The position numbers and the translations under genes are program-made. From Nocardia albiluteola (lineage in GTDB: Bacteria > Actinomycetota > Actinomycetes > Mycobacteriales > Mycobacteriaceae), in assembly GCF_018860155.1 (NCBI RefSeq), contig NZ_JAHKNI010000001.1:509333-573332 (forward strand): DNA of 64,000 nucleotides, read 5' to 3'. The notes under the pieces are model-generated. The model did no database searches and was not told the origin of the DNA. It saw nothing but the letters and a program-made list of their open reading frames with translations. Shown here one piece after another: positions 52,913 through 61,734 of this stretch. Within the stretch, counting starts at the first letter, position 1. Each line of letters begins with the position of its first letter.

Positions 52913-54190
52913 GTGGCAGACATCTCGATGCGCGGACGGCTCGCGCTGCGGGCGGCGGCGGGCGCGGCATGGGCCTCGCAGCGGGCCGGGCGGGGCAAGG
53001 GCTCGATGATCGGCGGGCTGATCGCCCTGCAGATCGATCCGACGATCATGACCCAGCTGGGCCGTGGGCGGCGCACCGTGCTGGTGACCGGCACCAACGG
53101 CAAATCCACCACCACGCGCATGACCGCGGCCGCGCTGGCCGCGCTGGGGCCGGTGGCGACGCAGGCCGACGGCGCGAACATGGACGCGGGCATCGTGGCG
53201 GCGCTCTCGGCGCATCGCGGCGCGCCGGTGGCGGCGATCGAGGTCGACGAGCTGCACCTGCCGCACGTGAGCGATGCGCTGAATCCGGCCGCGGTGGTAC
53301 TGCTCAACCTGAGCCGCGATCAGCTCGACCGCGTCGGCGAGATCAACATGATCGAGCGCAAGCTGCGCGCCGGGATGGCTCGGCATCCGGACGCCGTGCT
53401 GATCGCCAACTGCGACGACGTGCTCATCACCTCGATCGCCTACGACCACCCGAATGTGGTGTGGGTGGCCGCGGGCAGCGGGTGGGCCATGGACGCGAGC
53501 AGCTGCCCCCGCAGCGGCGAGCCGATCGTCTGGGAGGGGGAGCCTTCGGGGACGGCAGGAGGCGGAGCCGACGGGGTGGGTAGGCACTGGCGCAGCACCG
53601 GGGCGGACTTCCAGCGGCCCGAGCCGGACTGGTGGGTCGACGAGGAGCACCTGTACGGCCCCGACGGCGTGAAACTGCCCCTGCACCTTGCCCTTCCGGG
53701 CCGCGCAAATCGCGGTAACGCCGCGCAGGCGGTGGCCGCGGCGGTGGCCCTGGGGGTATCGCCCGAGACGGCCGCCGACGCCACGGCGACGGTGCGCGAG
53801 ATCGCGGGCCGGTACCGCACCGTGCGGGTCGGTGAGCGCTCCGCCCGCCTGCTGCTGGCCAAGAATCCCGCCGGCTGGCAGGAGGCGCTGTCGATGATCG
53901 ACCCGGCCGCAACGGGTTTGGTGATCGCGGTGAACGGCCAGGTGCCCGACGGTGAGGACCTGTCGTGGCTGTGGGACGTGCGGTTCGAACACTTCGAGGG
54001 TACCCAGGTGGTAGCCGCCGGCGAGCGCGCCACCGACCTCGCGGTGCGCCTCACTTATGCCGGGGTGGAACATACGACGGTGCCGAATCCGTTGCGCGCC
54101 ATCGCCTCCTGCCCGCCCGGGCAGGTGGAGGTGCTGGCCAACTACACCGCGTTCCGCGATCTGAACCGCGATCTGGAGGGGCAGGCATGA
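52913..54190 (+). CDS. murT: Lipid II isoglutaminyl synthase subunit MurT
   Basis: Mur-ligase-like subunit of the enzyme that amidates D-glutamate of lipid II to D-isoglutamine. 425 aa. The ATP site VLVTGTNGKSTTTRMTAAAL (near residue 60), the VDELHLPHV segment and LNLSRDQLDRVGEI match the Mur ligase middle domain; the C-terminal DUF1727 domain includes the catalytic DVRFEHFEG block. The zinc-ribbon region found in staphylococcal MurT is reduced here to one Cys (SSCPRSGEPIVWEG) and carries an insertion encoded by a dispersed 24-nt repeat. Overlaps gatD by ATGA. Leaderless start at GTG 52913. Confidence 0.92.
   Translation: MADISMRGRLALRAAAGAAWASQRAGRGKGSMIGGLIALQIDPTIMTQLGRGRRTVLVTGTNGKSTTTRMTAAALAALGPVATQADGANMDAGIVAALSAHRGAPVAAIEVDELHLPHVSDALNPAAVVLLNLSRDQLDRVGEINMIERKLRAGMARHPDAVLIANCDDVLITSIAYDHPNVVWVAAGSGWAMDASSCPRSGEPIVWEGEPSGTAGGGADGVGRHWRSTGADFQRPEPDWWVDEEHLYGPDGVKLPLHLALPGRANRGNAAQAVAAAVALGVSPETAADATATVREIAGRYRTVRVGERSARLLLAKNPAGWQEALSMIDPAATGLVIAVNGQVPDGEDLSWLWDVRFEHFEGTQVVAAGERATDLAVRLTYAGVEHTTVPNPLRAIASCPPGQVEVLANYTAFRDLNRDLEGQA
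53562..53585. repeat. 24-nt dispersed repeat, copy 2 (inside murT)
   Basis: Exact inverted copy of 14352-14375. It encodes part of GGGADGVGRH in the middle of MurT, in a loop where the zinc ribbon would be. Flanking DNA (from about 53532) repeats a related GGAGCC-CGGGG pattern, so the whole insertion is about 50 nt. Confidence 0.7.
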
Positions 54191-54900
54191 CATCGCAATC
54201 CACCGTGCGGATCGGGCTGGTGCTGCCCGATGTGATGGGCACCTACGGTGACGGCGGGAACGCCGTGGTGCTGCGGCAGCGCCTGCGGATGCGCGGCTAC
54301 GACGCCGAGATCGTCGAAATCACCCTGAGCGATCCGGTTCCCGACTCCCTGGACGTCTATCTGCTGGGCGGGGCCGAGGATTCGGCGCAGCGCCTGGCCA
54401 CCCGCCATCTGCGGCAGTATCCCGGCATGCAGCGGGCGGCCGAGCGTGGCGCCCCCGTGCTGGCGATCTGCGCGGCCATTCAGGTGCTGGGCAACTGGTA
54501 CGAGACCTCCGGCGGCGAACGCGTCGAGGGCGTGGGGATGATCGACGTGACCACCTCCCCGCAGGCCGAGCGGGCCATCGGCGAGGTAACCACCACCCCG
54601 CTGCTCCCCGAACTGTCCGACCCGCTCACCGGATTCGAAAACCACCGCGGCGGAACGACCCTCGGCCCGGACGCGGCCGGCCTCGGCACGGTCACCCGCG
54701 GAGTCGGCAACGGCGTCGGCGACGGCCGCGAGGGCGTCGTGCAGGGCTCGGTCATCGGCACCTACCTGCACGGTCCCGCGCTGGCCCGCAATCCCGAACT
54801 GGCCGATCTGCTGCTGAAGCGCGCCCTCGGCGTCGACACCCTGGCCCCCCTCGACCTTCCGGAAGTCGACCAGCTTCGCCGTGAACGCCTGCGCGCCTGA
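54187..54900 (+). CDS. gatD: Lipid II isoglutaminyl synthase glutamine amidotransferase subunit GatD
   Basis: Class I glutaminase of the CobB/CobQ type, 237 aa, which supplies ammonia to MurT. The nucleophile Cys is in PVLAICAAIQVLG (about residue 96), the catalytic His in IGTYLHGPALARNP (about 197), and GTYGDGGNAVVLRQR is the conserved N-terminal block. Translationally coupled to murT. Corresponds to mycobacterial Rv3713 in context. The amidation of peptidoglycan stem peptides affects cross-linking and lysozyme sensitivity. Confidence 0.93.
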   Translation: MTSQSTVRIGLVLPDVMGTYGDGGNAVVLRQRLRMRGYDAEIVEITLSDPVPDSLDVYLLGGAEDSAQRLATRHLRQYPGMQRAAERGAPVLAICAAIQVLGNWYETSGGERVEGVGMIDVTTSPQAERAIGEVTTTPLLPELSDPLTGFENHRGGTTLGPDAAGLGTVTRGVGNGVGDGREGVVQGSVIGTYLHGPALARNPELADLLLKRALGVDTLAPLDLPEVDQLRRERLRA

Positions 54901-54983
54901 GCGGTTCCGCCCTTCAGGGTTGAGGGGCGGCCGTCCACCCGGTACTCTCGCGCGCGACCATGCGTGACGAGGGAGGTGGCCGC

Positions 54984-56615
54984 GTGCGCAGACGCGCCCT
55001 GATGAAGGCTGCCGGAATGGCGGCGCTGCTCGGTGCCACGGGCACCGCGGCAGGCGCGGTGACGGGCGCCGGGCCGGCGACCGCCGATCCGGTATGGAAC
55101 GACCTGTTCCGGCATTGGGTGCCGGAAATCTTTGCGCCCCTTCCCGATCCGCCGGAGCACTCCGAGGCGATCATCATCGGGTCGGGCTTCGGCGCCGCGG
55201 TCACCGCGCTGCGCCTGGCGCAGGCCGGGGTGGCCAACACGGTGCTCGAGCGCGGTTTGCTCTGGCCCAACGATCCCCGGCGGGAGATCTTCACCGGCGA
55301 CGACCTGCCCGACGGCCGCGGCTTCTGGCATCGCACCGAATTCACCGGCGTCACCAAGGTGCCGATGCACTTCACCGACTTCGGCGGCGTGCTGGATGTG
55401 ACCTCGTTCGACGGCATCGACGTCTGGCGCGGCGCGGCGGTCGGCGGTGGCTCGGTGGTGTTCACCGGTTGCATGCTGGCCCCGCCGCAGCGGTTTTTCG
55501 ACCAGATCTTCACCGGCACGGTCGATTTCGGCGAGATGGACCGGGTCTACTACCCGCGGGTGCGCCAGATGCTGCGGCTGAGCACGATGCCCGCCGACAT
55601 CTACAACTCGGCGCCCTTCACCCACTCGCGGGCCTGGGACGAGCAGGCGCGCAAGGCCGGCTACACCCCGCAGGCCAGCGATTCGATCTTCAACTGGAAT
55701 ATCATTCGCGGCGAATTGTCCGGCGCCACAAGGCCTTCGGGGACCGCGGCCCGCAGCAATCTGGGCAACTCCAACGGCGCGAAGTTCGACCTCAACCAGA
55801 ACTATCTGAAATACGCCCAGCAGACCGGGAAGTCGGCGGTCTTCGCGGGCCATCGGGTGGATTCCATCGCGCAGGATGCCGAGGGGCGCTACGTGGTCGC
55901 GGTGACCAAGATGGACCCGACCGGTGCGGTGCTGCGCACCCGAACCCTCACCTGTGACCGCCTGTTCCTCGGCGCCGGCTCGGTCGGCACGTCGGAGCTG
56001 CTGGTGCGCGCCCAGGCCACCGGGGCGCTGCCGCATCTCAACGAGCACGTCGGCGACGGCTGGGGCACCAACGGCGATGTGGTGCTGGCCCGGGGCGAGA
56101 GCTCGCTCAGGGGCCTGGGCCAGGGCGTGCCCAGCGCCAGCCGCATCTTCGACGGATCCGGTATGCCGCTGACCCTGGAGAGCTGGTACATCCCGGGGGT
56201 ACCCGTGGAGACCGGTGCGCTGGCCTCGCTCGGCCTCGCCTTCGACACGACCCGCGCGCGCTTCGGTTTCGATCGCGCACGCAATGCGGTCGGCCTGCGC
56301 TGGCCGCGGCAGGCGCAAGACCGCATCGTGGATGCCTGTCGCGCGGTGGAGCACCGCATCGCCGAGCGCGGCGGTGCGATGGTCGAATACACCGCGCTCG
56401 GGTACGACGCGAACGCGGTGTTCACCGCCCATCCGCTCGGTGGCGCGGTGCTCGGGCGGGCGACCGACAATTACGGCCGTGTGATCGGCCATCCCGGTCT
56501 GTATGTGATGGACGGCGCGGCGGTGCCCGGCAGCACCGGCACGGTTAATCCGTCGCTGACCATCGCTGCGCTGGCAGAGCGCAATATCGAGAACATCGTT
56601 CGCGCAGGTCACTGA
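54984..56615 (+). CDS. Cholesterol oxidase-like GMC flavoprotein with Tat signal
   Basis: A 543-aa exported oxidase. GTG at 54984 has GGAGGT 6 nt upstream; an in-frame ATG at 54960 is less likely. The N-terminus (RRRALMKAAGMAALLGATG) is a Tat signal. FAD-binding motif AIIIGSGFGAAVTALRLAQAG is near residue 62. The active-site region shows TAHPLGGAVLG (catalytic His) and PGSTGTVNPSLTIAALAER (catalytic Asn), as in Streptomyces and Rhodococcus cholesterol oxidases. It may act on cholesterol or another 3-hydroxysterol outside the cell. Confidence 0.87.
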   Translation: MRRRALMKAAGMAALLGATGTAAGAVTGAGPATADPVWNDLFRHWVPEIFAPLPDPPEHSEAIIIGSGFGAAVTALRLAQAGVANTVLERGLLWPNDPRREIFTGDDLPDGRGFWHRTEFTGVTKVPMHFTDFGGVLDVTSFDGIDVWRGAAVGGGSVVFTGCMLAPPQRFFDQIFTGTVDFGEMDRVYYPRVRQMLRLSTMPADIYNSAPFTHSRAWDEQARKAGYTPQASDSIFNWNIIRGELSGATRPSGTAARSNLGNSNGAKFDLNQNYLKYAQQTGKSAVFAGHRVDSIAQDAEGRYVVAVTKMDPTGAVLRTRTLTCDRLFLGAGSVGTSELLVRAQATGALPHLNEHVGDGWGTNGDVVLARGESSLRGLGQGVPSASRIFDGSGMPLTLESWYIPGVPVETGALASLGLAFDTTRARFGFDRARNAVGLRWPRQAQDRIVDACRAVEHRIAERGGAMVEYTALGYDANAVFTAHPLGGAVLGRATDNYGRVIGHPGLYVMDGAAVPGSTGTVNPSLTIAALAERNIENIVRAGH

Positions 56616-56677
56616 AACCGGGCTGGGCGGCGGGCTACCCTCGGGAGCGCCGTCGTCCACCTCAGAAGGGATCAGTC

Positions 56678-56755
56678 GTGGCGCGCCCCACACACAGATC
56701 AACGATCACCCCTGACCCGCGGGCGCTTGGGACCGACTATTTCAGGGGCAAGTAG
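56678..56755 (+). other. 25-codon ORF with ribosome site, possible truncated gene start at island edge
   Basis: GTG at 56678 follows AGAAGGGA at good spacing and encodes ARPTHRSTITPDPRALGTDY before a nearby TAG. The rest of 56616-56855 is non-coding. It may be the broken 5' end of a gene cut by insertion of the A/T-richer cluster, or a chance ORF. Confidence 0.3.
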
Positions 56756-56855
56756 CTAGCACTTGCGACCGCGTCCGTCTACGTGCCGCCATGTCAAACG
56801 CTGCTGGGCACTGCCTGAGGTTCCCCCAAGGCCGAGTAGTTAGTGTTTTCGCTTG

Positions 56856-58136
56856 TCATGCACGGGGTTTGGGTGACCAGGGTGTGCGGTGAGCGGCCGC
56901 CGCTGTGGGCGCAACGGCGGGCGTGGCCTCTTTCAGGAGACCCGCCGCGGGCTCCTCCAGGCGACGTGTCTTCAAGGCCAGTATCAGCATGGCGACGACC
57001 AGCAGCCAGCCTGTTGCCGAGGTTCCGAGCATCGACAGGATGTACCCCGCGAGCAACGAGCCCGCGGCCATGCCGGAGCACTGCACGAGCATCGTGGCGC
57101 CGACAACTCTGCCGAGCATGGCTTCGGGAACGACGCGCACCCGATACAAGGTCATCGCAACGTTGGAGAACGTCCAGAAGGCGCCGATGCCGACGAGGGA
57201 AACCGCGAGCATCGCCGGGGTCGGGCACATCGCCATGATTACAAGCATAAGAAACCACGCCCAGAGCGTGATTGTGAGCGCGATCTTCGTGTCGGCCCGA
57301 CGGGCGAGCCACATCGTGGGGGCTGCGCTGACAATGCCGCCCAGGCCTGGGGCCCCCAATACGACGCCGATTTCCCATACCGGGCCGCCACCGTTCCTGA
57401 TGTCCATCGACGTAAGCAATACAACGATCTCGAAGATGAAGTTCGTTGCCGTGAGGATGGCGGCGATGGACCGTAGGAACGGATCGGCCCGCAAGAACTG
57501 CATGCCTGACCGGGCACTGCTCCAATCCCAAATACTCGGGCCGTGGACTTCCTCTTGTGGCGAAGATCTGATCTTGGACAGGCTCCAGAGAGCGTACAGA
57601 TAGGTCGCGGCATTTGCCAGGAACGGCAGACTCCGGGCAGCACCCAGAGCGACGGCGCCGAACCCTCGGCCCACCACGGTTGCGATCGACTCCTCGGCTT
57701 CGACGAGCGCGAAGGCCGCCGGACGCTCTTCGACGCTGACGATGTCACGGACCAGTCCCAACTCGGACGTGGCGAAGAAAACCTGTGCGGCACCCTCGAC
57801 GAATGCCGATACCATGAGCAACAGCGTCAGGCCTGGGGGCGTCACGACCACCACCACCGCCGCAAGCAGAGTTGCCATCAACCCGTACTTTTGGCACTTC
57901 ACGAGGGTTTGCCTGCGATTCCGGTAGTCCGCAGCGACACCTGACGGGACCTGGAAGATGAACTCGGGCAGCGTCATTGCGAACCCCACCCAACTCGCCG
58001 CGACCGGCGAGCCGGTGAGGGTCAGCGCCATCAGCGGATAGGCGATGCGGACGCCGCAAGTGCCGACGAACGTAATCGCATTGCCCGACCACAACAGCAG
58101 GAAGTTCTGGTTCTTGAGAATGCTCGTGTCAGGCAT
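56856..58136 (-). CDS. MFS transporter (enterobactin exporter EntS-like group)
   Basis: A 426-aa, 12-helix transporter. The N-terminal NQNFLLLWSGNAITFVGTCGVRIAYPLMAL and GVAADYRNRRQTLVKCQ loop are typical of MFS_3/EntS-type drug or siderophore exporters. It opens the A/T-richer cluster, divergent from the isomerase/oxidoreductase operon with 342 bp between, and probably exports the cluster's product or gives resistance. The final 25 residues are a disordered Pro/Ala tail. Confidence 0.87.
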   Translation of the reverse strand: MPDTSILKNQNFLLLWSGNAITFVGTCGVRIAYPLMALTLTGSPVAASWVGFAMTLPEFIFQVPSGVAADYRNRRQTLVKCQKYGLMATLLAAVVVVVTPPGLTLLLMVSAFVEGAAQVFFATSELGLVRDIVSVEERPAAFALVEAEESIATVVGRGFGAVALGAARSLPFLANAATYLYALWSLSKIRSSPQEEVHGPSIWDWSSARSGMQFLRADPFLRSIAAILTATNFIFEIVVLLTSMDIRNGGGPVWEIGVVLGAPGLGGIVSAAPTMWLARRADTKIALTITLWAWFLMLVIMAMCPTPAMLAVSLVGIGAFWTFSNVAMTLYRVRVVPEAMLGRVVGATMLVQCSGMAAGSLLAGYILSMLGTSATGWLLVVAMLILALKTRRLEEPAAGLLKEATPAVAPTAAAAHRTPWSPKPRA

Positions 58137-58478
58137 GTCGACTCATGGCCTCCGTGGAACTCCAGCCGAAGTTGGTCCAGCCTCGGTCCGGGATCCCTAG
58201 CGACACTACCGAATTGCCACAGGACCGCCATCTGTGGGAATGCTCGACGGTCTACCACTCGAGTCTGTACCGTATCGGTCGTCAAGGTCATCCCGCTCAC
58301 TCGACCTGCCGCGCGCCGAGCACGGTGTGGTGCAAGCATATTCAGATACGGCGACACGTATGTCGTTGGCGTGCTTGCTGAACCGCTCCGAAAACCTCGA
58401 ACGCAAGTGCGTGACGAGATGCGGGGTGTACCATCCGGCGCCGGCGGTATCGTAGCCCGATCTTGGAGGAAGCGTTCT
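58137..58478. other. Divergent intergenic region of the cluster
   Basis: 342 bp between the MFS gene and the isomerase. TATCGT at 58448-58453 is a likely -10 for the plus-strand operon, with GGAGGA at 58465-58470 as ribosome site. No operator palindrome stands out. Confidence 0.45.
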
Positions 58479-59315
58479 GTGCAATTGAGTTGGAACGGGG
58501 CCAGCAGCATCAACGCGGACCTGGAAACGGATATCGAGATCGCCCGGCGAGTGGGTTTTCCACTATTGGAGATCTGGGGTGCGAAACTACCGCATTACCT
58601 GCAGCGGAACTCGGTCCTGGACTTGGCCGAACGCTTTCGCGAGAGCGGAGTGACGCCGCTCAGCATCAACGCCGTGGACAAGACGACGTACGCCGGCAAG
58701 GACTTCGCCAGTGGCGAAAATATGTTGCGTGAGTACGCTTCCATCGCCGGCCAGATCGGATGTGAGACGATCGTGGTGGTGCCGGGGAAACGTCCTGCGG
58801 GGGCCACCGACGACGAGGTGAAAGACGAAACCGTTGCGGTGCTGAGGGCATTCGGCGACATCGCCGCCGCGCACGGCGTGCAGATCGCCTTCGAGTTCCT
58901 GGGATTTCCCGATTCCTCGGTGCGCACGCTCGACAAGGCTTGGGAGATCGTGGCGGAGGTGGATCGCCCCGAGGTCGGCCTCGTCATCGACACGTTCCAC
59001 TTCCATGTCGGCGGGTCGCAGCTGGAATCGCTGCGCCGCATCGACTCGTCGAAGCTTTTCGTATTCCACGTCAGCGATTGCGAAGACCGTCCCGCTGCGC
59101 AGTTGCAGGACGCTCATCGCCTGCTGCCCGGGTCGGGCATTCTGCAGCTCGAGCGGATCGCCGACGAGTTGAAGGGCATTGGCTACGACCGGCTGGCGAG
59201 TATCGAGCTTTTCCGGCCTGAGTATTGGGAACGAGATCCGTTCGAGCACGCCGCCGCGGCGAAGACAGCCACTCAGCGGGTGTTCGGCATCTCTCAATTT
59301 TCGGGGCAAGCTTGA
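58479..59315 (+). CDS. Sugar phosphate isomerase/epimerase family TIM barrel
   Basis: A 278-aa xylose-isomerase-like barrel. The metal ligands of the family are visible at strand ends: Glu in IAFEFLGF, Asp and His in LVIDTFHFHVGG, His in FVFHVSD and the final Glu in ASIELFRPEYW. GTG at 58479 follows GGAGGA. It is coupled to the next gene by TTGA overlap. Related enzymes isomerise or epimerise keto sugars and inosose, or act with GMC oxidases on 3-keto glycosides. Substrate here unknown. Confidence 0.88.
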   Translation: MQLSWNGASSINADLETDIEIARRVGFPLLEIWGAKLPHYLQRNSVLDLAERFRESGVTPLSINAVDKTTYAGKDFASGENMLREYASIAGQIGCETIVVVPGKRPAGATDDEVKDETVAVLRAFGDIAAAHGVQIAFEFLGFPDSSVRTLDKAWEIVAEVDRPEVGLVIDTFHFHVGGSQLESLRRIDSSKLFVFHVSDCEDRPAAQLQDAHRLLPGSGILQLERIADELKGIGYDRLASIELFRPEYWERDPFEHAAAAKTATQRVFGISQFSGQA

Positions 59316-60700
59316 GCGTCGCAGTTGCGATCGTCGGCGGAGGCATGGCGGGTTTGGAGGTCGCAGCTTCCCTGGCTTCTCGTCCGGGCCTGGAAATCGA
59401 GGTATTCGAGCGCGGTCCGTTCCTCCGCCGCGAACACATCGACTGGGACACCGCGGTATATTCGGGTGACGAGAAAACGAGGAGATGGACCGGCGTCGAT
59501 TGGGGTGCAGGCGGTGGACTCACCGAAAGACTGGGTGGAAGATCGCTTTGCTATCACGGGGTTCTTCTCGAGATAGAATCGTCTGCTCTTGCCGACTGGC
59601 CGCGCGAGTGGGTTCACCTGCTCACAGGTCGGGAAGGGGCCTACGGTGAAGTCCGCACGAGCCTCGTCGCCGAGTTTCCCGAGCTTCGGCCTCGCTCGCT
59701 TTCGCCGGCTGCTGTTCGCCTCGGGATGAAGCACGTTCCTCAGGCTGCATACTTCGATGCTCGTTCAGAAGGCTTCAGGGCATACTCTCCGCTTCAGCCG
59801 GCGCTTCGTCTGGCGGAGGCGGGCGACTGTTTGCGCATCACCCGAGCTGCGGCGCAGCGACTCCGGCGAACCGCGAACGGGTCGTGGTCAATCGACCTCA
59901 TCGATGAATGCGGCAACACCTACACGCGCAGTGATTTTCAATGCTGTGTCCTAGCAGCGTCCGCAATCTCCAACGTCTCGCTCCTAAGTCAGACGTTACA
60001 GCAGGAATTGACGACTCACATCACCGACCACTTGTGCGCCGGCGCGCTCCTTCGTCTGCCGCCCGGCAACGAGTTGGACACATTTCGCCACCGCATGCTC
60101 TGGTCCGGCTATATTCCGCTGCCGTCGACGGGCGCCAACATCTTCGTGCAAGAGAGAGCGCCGTTACCGAACGGCGACCGATTCGTGGAGATCTTCGCCG
60201 TCATAGAACAGGGACGCAGCCGAGCGAACTATAGCGAATTGACGGCTACTCCGGGCAAAGGCGGGCACGCTCCGCGCACATATGTGACCGGCAAGGTGTC
60301 GACCGACGACAGAGCGCGTGTGACAGACGTGAAACGACAGATAAGGCAGATTATCGACCAGATCGCGGAAGGTGTACCCGAGGATGTCACGAGACGGGAA
60401 TCCGAGGACGCACTGCTCAAATACGATGACGCGTACTCTGCTGTCGCAGAGCATCGGCTAGCGGGGACGTTCGCGTGGTTCGGCCATCCCTATGGATCAT
60501 TCGAGCACGAGGCATGCAGCCATCCAATCGGATTCGACGGCCCGCTGACTGTGACGCGCCACTTAGAGGTAGAAGGCATGCCCGGCTTGTATCTCGCCGG
60601 ACCCGGCAACTTCGTCAGGCCGGGAGCGGCCAATCCGGCGCTGACCATTCTTGCGATGTCGCGATTCCTCGCCGACACCATCAGTGCGGCTTGCCGATGA
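59312..60700 (+). CDS. GMC-like FAD-dependent oxidoreductase
   Basis: A 462-aa flavoenzyme starting at TTG 59312, overlapping the isomerase stop. FAD-binding motif VAIVGGGMAGLEVAASLASRPG is at the N-terminus; the C-terminal GLYLAGPGNFVRPGAANPALTILAMSRFLADTI is characteristic of GMC-type sugar or alcohol oxidoreductases. A candidate catalytic His lies in EACSHPIGFDGPL. The pair with the TIM barrel suggests oxidation of a sugar or cyclitol hydroxyl followed by isomerisation. Two TTA leucine codons (59996, 60563) are unlike the flanking chromosome. Confidence 0.82.
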   Translation: MSVAVAIVGGGMAGLEVAASLASRPGLEIEVFERGPFLRREHIDWDTAVYSGDEKTRRWTGVDWGAGGGLTERLGGRSLCYHGVLLEIESSALADWPREWVHLLTGREGAYGEVRTSLVAEFPELRPRSLSPAAVRLGMKHVPQAAYFDARSEGFRAYSPLQPALRLAEAGDCLRITRAAAQRLRRTANGSWSIDLIDECGNTYTRSDFQCCVLAASAISNVSLLSQTLQQELTTHITDHLCAGALLRLPPGNELDTFRHRMLWSGYIPLPSTGANIFVQERAPLPNGDRFVEIFAVIEQGRSRANYSELTATPGKGGHAPRTYVTGKVSTDDRARVTDVKRQIRQIIDQIAEGVPEDVTRRESEDALLKYDDAYSAVAEHRLAGTFAWFGHPYGSFEHEACSHPIGFDGPLTVTRHLEVEGMPGLYLAGPGNFVRPGAANPALTILAMSRFLADTISAACR

Positions 60701-60760
60701 GTTGTCGGCTGTGGAATCGGGAACTGGTCGACCGTCGAATTGCGAACTACGTTGTGCCCC

Positions 60761-60789
60761 TTGACATGTCGCGGAGGCGGCGCAAGAAT
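60761..60789 (+). promoter_or_regulatory. Candidate promoter of the methyltransferase gene
   Basis: TTGACA (60761-60766), a 17-nt spacer and AAGAAT (60784-60789), in the 128-bp gap before the methyltransferase gene. Confidence 0.45.
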
Positions 60790-60828
60790 TGAAGATGTCG
60801 ATCGGCTAATGGTTGGAGGTCTAGGGAA

Positions 60829-61734
60829 ATGACAGACGTGGCAACGCCAATAGCTGATTATGAGGCGAATGTCTCTCGGCTACGGCAGCTTTATTCCGGC
60901 CACCCCGCTTCTGCAACGTCTTTGTGGTCGCGCGAGTACGTCGCGACTGGTATCGACCCCACGAATTTCCGCGCGGACAATGTCTATGTGTGGCAACAGA
61001 GTTATGGCCCCGGGGCGGACATCGGAAACGAGGAGTATGGGCGATCCTACCGATGGTTGGCGGACAACGAAGGAGATCTGCTCGCACGCTGCACCGAAGA
61101 CGGTGCATTCGGCGCCCACTGCGTGCCGATCGATGGCAGACCGGTCAGCCGAGACCTCCTCGATTCCGTTGCGGAGCTGGGTTTTCTGAGGTCGGAGTTC
61201 GGTGACCTCTCGTCGCTTTCGTTTCTCGACATCGGGGCCGGATACGGGCGAGTTGGGCACAGGATGTCCGAGGTGGCACCCGGGGCCGGGTATATCTGCT
61301 CGGATGGAATCCCCGAATCTTCCGCACTGAGCGCGTTCTATCTCGCTCATCGCGGGCTGGGGACGGACAAGGTCGTCCCGCTCAACGACATTGCCTCGCG
61401 TCTCTCGTCGACTCGTGTCGACGTGGCGCTGAACATTCACAGTTTTCCGGAGTGCCCGGCCTCGGCCGTTGAATGGTGGCTCGGCCTGTTGGCGGATCAC
61501 GAAATACGCTATCTCTTCCTCGTACCGAACGACGTGAGCGGATTCCGCAGCACTGACGGAGCACGCGTGGATCTCTTGCCGCTGCTGAATCGTTTCGGGT
61601 ACCGACTCGAGACGATGCGGCTCAAGTACCGGGATCGCCGGTTCGGCGATGCCGACTGGGTGTTTCAGATGAGCCACTGTCTCTTCGTCAGGAACCCGGC
61701 CGCGAGCGCCGCCCCGCACATACTGCACGACTAA
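60829..61734 (+). CDS. Putative sugar O-methyltransferase
   Basis: A 301-aa SAM-dependent methyltransferase. The SAM motif LDIGAGYGRVGHRMSEVAPG is near residue 134, followed by the acidic loop YICSDGIPESSALSAFYLAHRG. The layout matches the putative sugar O-methyltransferase family found in polysaccharide and natural-product clusters. ATG at 60829 follows GGAGG. Its end overlaps the convergent aldo/keto reductase gene by 4 nt. It likely methylates a hydroxyl of the sugar made or modified by its neighbours. Confidence 0.8.
   Translation: MTDVATPIADYEANVSRLRQLYSGHPASATSLWSREYVATGIDPTNFRADNVYVWQQSYGPGADIGNEEYGRSYRWLADNEGDLLARCTEDGAFGAHCVPIDGRPVSRDLLDSVAELGFLRSEFGDLSSLSFLDIGAGYGRVGHRMSEVAPGAGYICSDGIPESSALSAFYLAHRGLGTDKVVPLNDIASRLSSTRVDVALNIHSFPECPASAVEWWLGLLADHEIRYLFLVPNDVSGFRSTDGARVDLLPLLNRFGYRLETMRLKYRDRRFGDADWVFQMSHCLFVRNPAASAAPHILHD

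Noticed and set aside
56741..56766. GCAAGT/ACTTGC inverted repeat as an attachment site
   Set aside because: Short imperfect arms, no matching copy near the right end of the cluster and no integrase gene.
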